The notes under the pieces were generated by a model. The model was not told the DNA's origin. It did no database searches and saw only the letters and a list, made by a program, of their open reading frames with translations. Positions 4,991 to 11,126 of a stretch of DNA of 12,164 nt are shown in pieces (position 1 is the first letter of the stretch; every line of letters starts with the position of its first letter). Position numbers and translations under genes: made by a program. Origin of the DNA: Candidatus Levyibacteriota bacterium (GTDB taxonomy: Bacteria > Patescibacteriota > Microgenomatia > Levybacterales > UBA12049); NCBI GenBank assembly GCA_016184205.1, contig JACPDD010000011.1:1-12164 (forward strand), given 5' to 3'.

Positions 4991-5962
4991 ACACTTCAAG
5001 AAATTTATAGTTTGGCTCTTAAGATGGGAATAAAATCAGACCCAAGGGGAGAAGCAGGGGTTGGGAAATTCCTTGCCCGCGTAAAGAAGCAGTACGAGGA
5101 GCTTCCCAAAAAAAAGAAAGTTTTTTTTGATAAAGAATCTCTTAGTAACCCCTATTCCGACTCAAGAATTCTTTTTGGAAATCCAAAAGCAACCGTCAAA
5201 AAAGTTATGGCAGGGATTGATGCTGATGCCTCGGAAGTTCTGCTTGCAGACCGGCTTAATCATCCTTCGACAGGTTCAGGATTAGGTATAGACCTTCTTA
5301 TTTCTCACCATCCCTCCGGTCATGCGCTTGCTAGTCTTTATGAAGTGATGGATGTACAGGTTGATATGTTTGAAGAAGCAGGAGTTCCGGCAAATGTTGC
5401 ACACGCTCTTTTTGAACAAAGAATGCAGGAAGTAAAAAGACGCATTGGGCCCATGAATCATGGACAGACGGTAGACACTGCAAGGCTTTTGGGTATGCCG
5501 CTTTTGGCGCTTCATACCATTTGGGATAATTTAGGGAATGATTTCATGAAAAAATATTTGGGTAAAGAAAGTTTTGACACAGCAGGAGAAGTTCTAGAGC
5601 GAATAAATGAGATTCCCGAATTTATAGAAGCAATTAAGGGCAAGGAAGGGCCGAGCCTTGTGTCAGGGTCTGAAAGAAGTAGAGCTGGTAAGGTCGTAGT
5701 TTCTTTTACAGGAGGAACAAATCCTTCCAAAGAACTTTATGTTGAAATGGCAAAGGCGGGGGTTGGAACCTTGGTTGAAATGCATGTTCCAGAAGATGCA
5801 CTTAAGGAACTTAAAAAACTTCATATTAATGTTATTGACTGCGGACATATGGCGGCTGATTCTATTGGAGCAAATATTTTCTTAGACGCTCTTGAGAAAA
5901 GGGGAATAAAGGTCATCCCATGCTCAGGCCTCATAAGAGTAAAAAGAAAAGTGTCTAGTTAA
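4988..5962 (+). CDS. NIF3-like (NGG1p-interacting factor 3 family) metal-binding protein
   Basis: A 324-residue protein of the NIF3/YbgI-type family, metal-binding proteins of uncertain biochemical role sometimes annotated as GTP cyclohydrolase I type 2. Seen here are GIDADASEVLLADRL at 76-90, the metal-binding DLLISHHPSGHAL at 102-114 (His107, His108) and a C-terminal VIDCGHMAADSIGAN that supplies a further His. The family's usual glutamate after this last motif is not obvious. An N-terminal ~65-residue helical extension precedes the core. Residues 92-98 (HPSTGSG) are encoded by a TTCGACAGG repeat copy and look like an insertion just ahead of the metal motif. The start ATG lies in a hairpin with GAGGAAG eight bases upstream. 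It is the first gene of the operon, 25 bases before EF-P. Confidence 0.75.
   Translation: MTLQEIYSLALKMGIKSDPRGEAGVGKFLARVKKQYEELPKKKKVFFDKESLSNPYSDSRILFGNPKATVKKVMAGIDADASEVLLADRLNHPSTGSGLGIDLLISHHPSGHALASLYEVMDVQVDMFEEAGVPANVAHALFEQRMQEVKRRIGPMNHGQTVDTARLLGMPLLALHTIWDNLGNDFMKKYLGKESFDTAGEVLERINEIPEFIEAIKGKEGPSLVSGSERSRAGKVVVSFTGGTNPSKELYVEMAKAGVGTLVEMHVPEDALKELKKLHINVIDCGHMAADSIGANIFLDALEKRGIKVIPCSGLIRVKRKVSS
5261..5282. repeat. Dispersed repeat copy 3, inside the NIF3-like gene
   Basis: The segment begins CATCCTTCGACAGG and ends TTCAGGAT. ATCCT (5262-5266) pairs with AGGAT (5278-5282). TTCGACAGG followed by TCAG matches 3100-3114. In frame it encodes HPSTGSG. Confidence 0.5.
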
Positions 5963-5987
5963 TTAGCGTTTAGTTTTCCGATTTATT

Positions 5988-6545
5988 ATGATTTCAGTAA
6001 CGGATCTAAGAAGTGGTGTAGTTTTTCAGGAACAGGGACAGCTTTTCCAAGTGCTTTCCTACGAGCACATAAAAATGGGCCGCGGTAGCGCAAATATAAA
6101 AGTTAAGGTTAAAAATCTTAGAAGTGGCACTACAGTTGAGAAGAGTTTTATAAACGGCGCAAAAGTTGACAACGTAAGTGTTTCCAAAAGAGATCTTCAG
6201 TATTTATACCGCGACTTGAATAGTGCATACTTTATGAATCCTACAACTTTTGAACAAATTGGTATTCCGCTAAAGATTCTTGGAAGCGATACCTACTATC
6301 TTAAAGAAGGGGAGACCTTCAATGTAAGTTTCTTAGGAGATGAAGCCTTGTCTATAAATCTTCCGCCTAAAATGGAATTTAAAGTTGAGGATACAGCAGT
6401 AGGCGTTAGGGGTAATTCGGCAACAAATGTTTTTAAGGATGCAATTTTAGAAAACGGTTTGAAAGCAAAAGTACCTCTTTTTATCAACGTAGGGGACATA
6501 GTCCGCGTTGATACAAGAACCGGTGAGTACAGCGAAAGGGCTTAA
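5988..6545 (+). CDS. efp: Translation elongation factor P
   Basis: A 185-residue protein, the normal EF-P length, with three beta-barrel domains: the KOW-like domain I (residues 1-62), the central OB domain (65-125, YLYRDLNSAYFMNPTTFEQ) and the C-terminal OB domain (128-185, with GNSATNVFKDAILENG and INVGDIVRVDTRTGEYSERA). It binds between the ribosomal P and E sites and rescues stalling at consecutive prolines. The domain I loop reads HIKMGRGSANIKVK and puts Arg32 where E. coli has the beta-lysylated Lys34. The family has both lysine and arginine types. The gene follows the NIF3-like gene by 25 bases without a clear Shine-Dalgarno site, and its TAA touches the ATG of the transporter. The nearby polyproline protein is a plausible client. 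Confidence 0.96.
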   Translation: MISVTDLRSGVVFQEQGQLFQVLSYEHIKMGRGSANIKVKVKNLRSGTTVEKSFINGAKVDNVSVSKRDLQYLYRDLNSAYFMNPTTFEQIGIPLKILGSDTYYLKEGETFNVSFLGDEALSINLPPKMEFKVEDTAVGVRGNSATNVFKDAILENGLKAKVPLFINVGDIVRVDTRTGEYSERA

Positions 6546-7832
6546 ATGGATAGCATAAAAAGAGTAATACACGGAAACGATATTGTAAAAGTCCTCAAAA
6601 TCCGCGCCTTCCTCTTTCTAATGATATCGGAATTTTTCACCCAGCTAGCATTCAACATGCAGCATTTTGTGCTCATTTTTATAATCTATAAGCTTACGGG
6701 GTCAAACACGGCGGTTTCGGGAATTATACTTTCATTTACTATTCCAGCAGTCCTTTTTAGTTTAGTCTCCGGAGTCTACGTAGATAGATGGAATAAGAAA
6801 AAAGTAATGTTTCTTACAAACTTCATAAGAGGCGTGCTTGTTTTGCCTTTTTTAATCGCAGATTTACATCTGGGACTTATTTATGCGCTAACATTTTTAA
6901 TCGCTTCTGCCACTCAATTTTTTCTTCCCGCGGAATCCGCAATCATTCCTCTTCTTGTACCTAAAAGACTTATAATGCCCGCTATTGCGGTTTTTGGGTT
7001 AGGAATTTATGCAACGCTGCTTCTGGGATATATTCTATCAGGTCCTTTTCTTCTTATCTTCGGACAATTTAATACTATTCTAATTCTCGCCGTACTATTT
7101 TTTACAGGCTCTTTTTTTACAAGCCTTATTAGAATGAAGGCTAAAATAAAAATTGCGGAAACAGAGTTTAATGTGCCAAGCTCAGTTTCTTATGAAATAA
7201 AAGAAATATTTTCCTTTATAAGAAGAGCTAGGAAAGTCATGCACGCGCTTGTTGTTTTAACTATTTCCCAGGCAGTCCTTTTTATGTTTGGGGTTCTTGG
7301 GCCAGGATATATGAGAAAGATACTAGATGTCCAGATAGAAAGTTTATCATGGATACTTCTTGCCCCTGCAGCCTTAGGAATGGGGCTAGGAGGATTGCTT
7401 TTAGGCAGTTACGGCAGAAAACTCAAAAATAGATTTCTAAGTACAGCCGGATTTTCTATTTCTGGAATTGTTTTTGTTATTCTTCCTCTTTTAGACAGAG
7501 TTTCTTCTGCTGACTTTATTCACGGCCTAAACGCATCTTTGCCTAAATTTATGGATGTTAGCATCTTGCATATTGTAGTTTTGCTCGCTTTTTTTGCGGG
7601 ACTTGCAAATTCTCTTATATTTATTCCTTCAAACGCTACTTTGCAACTTGAAACAAATGAGAGGATGAGAGGAAGAATCTACGGTTTTTTGAATGCTCTT
7701 ATTGGGGCAGTATCTCTGCTTCCTGTAGCTCTTGCCGGAGGGCTTGCTGATATAATCGGCGTTGCAAGCGTATTAACGGCTGTGGGGATAGCTCTTGTAA
7801 TTCTAAGTACAATATTTTTCATTTTTGAATAA
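6546..7832 (+). CDS. Major facilitator superfamily (MFS) transporter
   Basis: A 428-residue integral membrane protein with about 11-12 hydrophobic spans in two halves. A soluble connection rich in K and E (MKAKIKIAETEFN and EIKEIFSFIRRARK, about residues 198-230) lies between them. Motif A appears between spans 2 and 3 as GVYVDRWNKKKVM. The second half has a matching GSYGRKLKNRF, and NERMRGRIYGF precedes the final spans. Sequence style is that of MFS_3-type exporters (EntS-like), but substrate cannot be told. The ATG follows the EF-P stop with no gap, and the stop is one base from the next ATG, so it is embedded in the operon. The protein ends directly after the last span. Confidence 0.88.
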   Translation: MDSIKRVIHGNDIVKVLKIRAFLFLMISEFFTQLAFNMQHFVLIFIIYKLTGSNTAVSGIILSFTIPAVLFSLVSGVYVDRWNKKKVMFLTNFIRGVLVLPFLIADLHLGLIYALTFLIASATQFFLPAESAIIPLLVPKRLIMPAIAVFGLGIYATLLLGYILSGPFLLIFGQFNTILILAVLFFTGSFFTSLIRMKAKIKIAETEFNVPSSVSYEIKEIFSFIRRARKVMHALVVLTISQAVLFMFGVLGPGYMRKILDVQIESLSWILLAPAALGMGLGGLLLGSYGRKLKNRFLSTAGFSISGIVFVILPLLDRVSSADFIHGLNASLPKFMDVSILHIVVLLAFFAGLANSLIFIPSNATLQLETNERMRGRIYGFLNALIGAVSLLPVALAGGLADIIGVASVLTAVGIALVILSTIFFIFE

Positions 7833-7833
7833 T

Positions 7834-8529
7834 ATGCAGTTCTTTATTATAGTTTTACTCGCTTGTTTTTTTATATTCCTGTTTTGTCTATACTCTGTTT
7901 CCCATGACGACTTTCTGCTTATTAGACGTGGCATCCCGGAAGACTCAGTTTTTAACATAGCCTTTCTTCTTGCTTTCGTATCGCTTTTTTTCTCAAGGCT
8001 ATTTTGGGCGATTTTTCACCCAACCAGCAATTTCTTTAATCCTTTATATTTTCTTCTGTTCCCATATTTTCCAGGATTGTCACTTTTAGGAGGAATAGCT
8101 GGAGGAGGGCTATTTCTGTACGCGATTTTTAAGGTTAAGAAAATGCCCGCAGGAAGACTATTGGATTTATTCACGCTCTCACTTATTGCTAGCATGCCTG
8201 TTGGGGTAGTGGGCTACTTTTTCATGGCTGGATACAACTTTTTATCATTAAGTGTAATTGTTACTCTGGTTTCATATGTGTTTCTTTTTTTGATTTTTGC
8301 CTTCTTTCTTTTCCCGCGCTTTACAAAGGGAAGAATTGAGGAGGGAAGTATGGCAACTCTGTTTCTAATTGCATTTTCCGCAGTATCTGTCTTGGGAAGA
8401 GTAGTTTCGGGAAATTTTGCTTTTGGGCCGGAAAATATAATTTTAATTTTGCTTTTCCTTGTCTCGTTTGCATTCTATATTCAGCGGGGCAAATTGATTT
8501 CAAAATATATAATATCGCGTAAAAAATAA
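7834..8529 (+). CDS. Lgt-like polytopic membrane protein lacking catalytic residues
   Basis: A 231-residue membrane protein with about seven spans. Several stretches match the prolipoprotein diacylglyceryl transferase scaffold: DDFLLIRRGI near 25-34, FSRLFWAIF (53-61), GLSLLGGIAGGGLFLYAIF (81-99) and KKMPAGRLLDLFTLSL (102-117). Lgt transfers diacylglycerol from phosphatidylglycerol to lipobox cysteines. However, GLSLLGG replaces the family's LSFHGG, losing His103 (E. coli numbering), and SMPVGVVGYFF replaces GxxIGRxGNF, losing Arg143 and Asn146. It is therefore probably not an active Lgt, and the scaffold may serve another lipid-linked role. An in-frame TTG at 7825 would add three residues but overlaps the transporter. 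ATG at 7834, one base after its TAA, is preferred. The stop overlaps the next gene (TAATG). Confidence 0.65.
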   Translation: MQFFIIVLLACFFIFLFCLYSVSHDDFLLIRRGIPEDSVFNIAFLLAFVSLFFSRLFWAIFHPTSNFFNPLYFLLFPYFPGLSLLGGIAGGGLFLYAIFKVKKMPAGRLLDLFTLSLIASMPVGVVGYFFMAGYNFLSLSVIVTLVSYVFLFLIFAFFLFPRFTKGRIEEGSMATLFLIAFSAVSVLGRVVSGNFAFGPENIILILLFLVSFAFYIQRGKLISKYIISRKK

Positions 8530-9407
8530 TGTTAAATCCAAAGATAATTTATGAAGATGAAAGTATAATTGTTTTAGATAAGCCTGCAGGTCTTACCGTA
8601 AACCGCTCGGATACAACCAAAGGAGAGCAGACATTGCAGGATTGGGTAGAAGGTCGCGGGACTGCTGCTCATCAAGCGCACGTTTCAGTAGCCGCTCGCT
8701 CGACTATATCTGAAAATCGGAATGATTCTAGCTCGCTAAGTGAAAATTCACAAGAGGGTAGTCTCCAAAGTGCCGGTGAATTTTCAGTTGCTCCTGAAAG
8801 TGACTTGACTTCGCAGCAGTCTGAGTATGAAGAAGCGAATAGGGAAGCTTTTTATAAAAGAGGGGGAATTGTGCACAGGTTGGATAAGGAGACTTCGGGA
8901 ATTATTTTAGTTGCAAAAAAAGAAGCCGATTTCCTCTCGCTTTTAAGTCAATTCAAAGAAAGAAAAGTTGAAAAAAAATATATTGCCTTGGTGCACGGAA
9001 AGCTAACTCCTTCTAAAGGAGAAATTTCTGTGCCTGTAGGTAGACTTCCCTGGAACAGAAAAAGGTTTGGAGTTGTAGCTGGGGGGCGCGATGCTAAAAC
9101 CCACTATAAAGTGCTAAGATATTATAAGTGGGGAGACGAGGTGCTTTCACTTCTCAAGCTTTATCCAGAGACAGGAAGGACACACCAAATAAGAGTGCAT
9201 TTAAAATATATGAATAGTCCGATTTTTGCTGACAGCTTATACGGCGGAAGAAAAACTTCAAGAGAGGACAGAAAACAACTTAAAAGGCAATTTTTGCACG
9301 CTTCAAGCATTAGATTTACCCATCCCAAAAGCTCACAACCCCTTTCTTTTAAGAGTCCAATGCCTGGCGAGCTAGGCGATTTGCTTTCCAAGATGCAAGC
9401 TTTGTAA
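8529..9407 (+). CDS. RluA/RluD family pseudouridine synthase with a serine-rich insert
   Basis: A 292-residue enzyme that converts specific uridines of rRNA or tRNA to pseudouridine. Motif I is IIYEDESIIVLDKPAGLTVNRS (broken here for reading: residues 6-27), motif II HRLDKETSG at 116-124 with catalytic Asp119, then YIALVHG (151-157), GR.HQIRVHL (216-225) and FLHASSI (255-261). No S4 domain precedes it. Residues ~44-106, between motif I and motif II, are a Ser/Glu/Gln/Ala-rich stretch without secondary-structure cues. Other members have a short linker here, so this is an insertion of roughly 55-60 residues, and its DNA holds an 11-bp inverted repeat. Which uridine is modified cannot be told. 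Starts at TAATG with the preceding stop. One base separates its stop from the next gene. Confidence 0.88.
   Translation: MLNPKIIYEDESIIVLDKPAGLTVNRSDTTKGEQTLQDWVEGRGTAAHQAHVSVAARSTISENRNDSSSLSENSQEGSLQSAGEFSVAPESDLTSQQSEYEEANREAFYKRGGIVHRLDKETSGIILVAKKEADFLSLLSQFKERKVEKKYIALVHGKLTPSKGEISVPVGRLPWNRKRFGVVAGGRDAKTHYKVLRYYKWGDEVLSLLKLYPETGRTHQIRVHLKYMNSPIFADSLYGGRKTSREDRKQLKRQFLHASSIRFTHPKSSQPLSFKSPMPGELGDLLSKMQAL
8741..8786. repeat. 11-bp inverted repeat inside the pseudouridine synthase insert
   Basis: TGAAAATTCAC (8741-8751) is the exact reverse complement of GTGAATTTTCA (8776-8786), separated by 24 bases. A further CTGAAAAT at 8710-8717 is complementary to ATTTTCAG at 8780-8787. All lie within the non-conserved insert of the gene. 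Confidence 0.6.
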
Positions 9408-9408
9408 T

Positions 9409-10194
9409 ATGCCCAGAAAAAGAGGAAAAGCCAAAAAAAATAATCTAAGAGTGGGAATCGTATTCTCGGCACTTATCGCCCTTCTTATTGCTTTTTCTTT
9501 AATTGGGAAATTAGCAAGCATATGGGAACAAGGTAAATATGATGACAACTATCCCCTGTTACTTAAAGTAGAAAGTAAGAAGGGCGTTCAGTTTCTTTCA
9601 ATTTTTCCCAAAGGGCACACGATATCACTCCTTAATGTTTCAGGCGACAAGGATGTATCACGGTCCCTGGCTATTCCTGGGGAGGCAGAATTGTTTGCGA
9701 ATGAACCTGTTAAGGCCTCTGATATTTCATCCTTCTTCCGTGCTACAATGGGAAGTAATGTGAAAACAGATCTAACCCCCATAGATAAATTAAGACTTTA
9801 TTTATTTTCAAAGTCAGTAAAAGTCACTGATGTGAAAGAGGGAAGTGTTTCTGCATCAGATGAGACAGCAGACAGGGCAATTGCTTCCTTATTCTCCGAT
9901 TCTACCCTAAACTTAGAAGGCCTAAGAGTAGAAGTAGTTAATGCAACCGGAGCCTATGGGGTAGGCAACTTCGTAGCAAGGCTACTTTCCAATATTGGTA
10001 CAAATGTTGTTTTTGTCTCAACAGCTGATAAAACCCAGGAAGAATCAGTAATTTACTATCAGCGCGATAAAGTTTATACAGTAAAAAGACTGGAAAGGGC
10101 ATTAGGGCTAAAGGCGGTCAAAAGTACAAAGACGAGCATATCGGACATTACTGTTCAAATTGGCAGGCAGAGTCTGGGATCTTTGAATCCATAA
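9409..10194 (+). CDS. Membrane-anchored LytR_C domain protein without an LCP domain
   Basis: A 261-residue protein with a very basic cytoplasmic start (MPRKRGKAKKNN), one membrane span at about 14-35 and an extracytoplasmic remainder. Residues 172-252 match the LytR C-terminal domain pattern: LRVEVVNATGAYGVGNFVARLL, then VIYY.R and LERALGL. In LytR-CpsA-Psr proteins this domain accompanies the phosphotransferase domain that attaches polymers to the cell wall. Here that LCP domain is absent, and residues 45-165 are a shorter unrecognised region with strands such as PLLLKVESKKGVQFLSI. It starts one base after the pseudouridine synthase stop and ends one base before a small membrane protein gene. 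A cell-surface role is likely. No enzymatic activity can be claimed. Confidence 0.72.
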   Translation: MPRKRGKAKKNNLRVGIVFSALIALLIAFSLIGKLASIWEQGKYDDNYPLLLKVESKKGVQFLSIFPKGHTISLLNVSGDKDVSRSLAIPGEAELFANEPVKASDISSFFRATMGSNVKTDLTPIDKLRLYLFSKSVKVTDVKEGSVSASDETADRAIASLFSDSTLNLEGLRVEVVNATGAYGVGNFVARLLSNIGTNVVFVSTADKTQEESVIYYQRDKVYTVKRLERALGLKAVKSTKTSISDITVQIGRQSLGSLNP

Positions 10195-10195
10195 T

Positions 10196-10351
10196 ATGTT
10201 TTGGGTAATAGTTGCAGCAGTCGCGGTAGTTTCATTTCTGCTTAGTCTTAACTCACTTTCAGGGGAGAAGGACAAAAGGGAGATTGAGAATGCCCGCAAG
10301 AAATTGCATAAAGATAAAATAGCCTATCAGGCTTCTTCTTCGGGCAAGTAG
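10196..10351 (+). CDS. Small single-span membrane protein (51 residues)
   Basis: ATG at 10196 follows the LytR_C gene stop by one base, the same TAATATG junction used at two other places in this operon. The product has a hydrophobic segment FWVIVAAVAVVSFLLSL at residues 2-18 and then a highly charged tail (GEKDKREIENARKKLHKDK, residues 24-42) that is probably helical, ending SSSGK before TAG. The hydrophobic segment and charged tail suggest a type of small inner-membrane protein that could pair with the LytR_C protein, but no family is recognised. Its last 25 bases overlap the 3' end of the convergent TPR gene. It is short, so the call rests on the operon junction and the protein pattern. Confidence 0.65.
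   Translation: MFWVIVAAVAVVSFLLSLNSLSGEKDKREIENARKKLHKDKIAYQASSSGK
10313..10333 (-). terminator. Weak putative terminator at the end of the TPR gene
   Basis: On the minus strand AGCCT-GAT-AGGCT (10333-10321) overlaps the TGA stop and is followed by ATTTTATC. The stem is only five base pairs and the U-tract is interrupted, so this is tentative. Confidence 0.3.
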
Positions 10352-11040
10352 TCTTCTTCATCTTCTTCCTCATCTTTAGTTTTCATATTAGCTTTTGCTT
10401 TTTTGGTTTTTTGATCCAAAGATAACCCTGCTTCAACACCATATACAAAAGAAGGCTGATCTTTGAATTTTCCAGCTCTTTTGGTTTCTTTTATGAAGAT
10501 TATCAGAGTTTTTCCATTGGCTGATTTTGTAAATGCTTCATAGGTATTTCCGCCCTCTATGAATTTAATGAGTCTTTTTCCTATGTCATCGGGAAGCATG
10601 CCGACATATTGCTTTCCAATCAGTACGAATATTTTAAGCCTTTTGACTACAAGACTTAGCATTTGTCCTGTTTGAAGATTATCAACGACTCTAGAGGGAG
10701 CAATGTTTAGAAGCTCAACTATTTTGGTTCTACCCGGTTCTTCTAAGAATATATTGCTTAATTTGTAACCGTTACCTAATGTCCCTACCCTTAAAGAACT
10801 CACAGGAACTTTCTTGATATTTCTTTGGGCAATTGGGTTAAGAGGATCAATTCGAAGAACTTTTTGATAGGTGAGGCGTGCTTCTTTTGTTTTGCCCAAA
10901 ATAGAAAAAGCAAAGGCAAGTCTGTTTAGTGCATCTATATCTTGCGGATCTTCCTTAATAAGGTTTTTATTTAGCTTTACAGCATGTTGCCAGTCGCCAG
11001 TTAATGCGGTGTTGATGGCCTGAGTCTTTGGTGATGTCAT
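10327..11040 (-). CDS. TPR protein with an uncharacterised C-terminal domain
   Basis: A 237-residue, probably cytoplasmic protein. Residues 5-75 form about two tetratricopeptide repeats: GDWQHAVKLNKNLIKEDP then DALNRLAFAFSILGKTKEARLTYQKVLRIDPLNP, with typical A/G-A and DP spacing. Residues ~90-210 are a separate mixed alpha/beta domain with GQMLSLVV, a strand pair ending YVGMLPDDIGKRLIKFIEGG, and LIIFIKE. The YVGxLP..ig..L...I..G pattern resembles HIRAN-type beta domains, a weak suggestion only. The C-terminus is lysine-rich and then strongly acidic (DEEEDEEDYLPEEEA). The gene is single, divergent from yebC, with its own promoter and a ~18-base leader, and converges on the small membrane protein gene. 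TGA is the stop. Confidence 0.75.
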   Translation of the reverse strand: MTSPKTQAINTALTGDWQHAVKLNKNLIKEDPQDIDALNRLAFAFSILGKTKEARLTYQKVLRIDPLNPIAQRNIKKVPVSSLRVGTLGNGYKLSNIFLEEPGRTKIVELLNIAPSRVVDNLQTGQMLSLVVKRLKIFVLIGKQYVGMLPDDIGKRLIKFIEGGNTYEAFTKSANGKTLIIFIKETKRAGKFKDQPSFVYGVEAGLSLDQKTKKAKANMKTKDEEEDEEDYLPEEEA

Positions 11041-11064
11041 TTTTGGGGCTTAACGAATGCGGAA

Positions 11065-11093
11065 ATTTTACTATTCTCGATTGAAAAAGTCAA
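11065..11093 (-). promoter_or_regulatory. Promoter for the TPR gene
   Basis: On the minus strand TTGACT (11093-11088), a 17-base spacer and TAAAAT (11070-11065), each five of six matches to consensus, lie 24 bases upstream of the ATG at 11040. It overlaps the opposite-strand yebC promoter. Confidence 0.68.
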
Positions 11094-11109
11094 GGATTGA
11101 GAGTAAAAT
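11081..11109 (+). promoter_or_regulatory. Promoter for yebC
   Basis: TTGAAA (11081-11086), a 17-base spacer and TAAAAT (11104-11109), then an ~11-base leader before ATG at 11127. Because the -10 box falls inside the longer TTG-started frame, it supports 11127 as the true start. Confidence 0.68.
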
Positions 11110-11126
11110 TAGAGATTGCAACTCAT

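Noticed and set aside
7825..7833. TTG start of the Lgt-like gene
   Set aside because: It overlaps the transporter end. The ATG at 7834, one base after TAA, matches the junction form of neighbouring genes.
9161..9472. Minus-strand 103-residue frame opposite the pseudouridine synthase end
   Set aside because: It is antisense to conserved motifs GRTHQIRVHL and FLHASSI, so a shadow.
11097..11126. TTG start giving YebC ten more residues
   Set aside because: YebC proteins begin at M(S/A)GHSKW, and the -10 box at 11104-11109 lies inside the extension.
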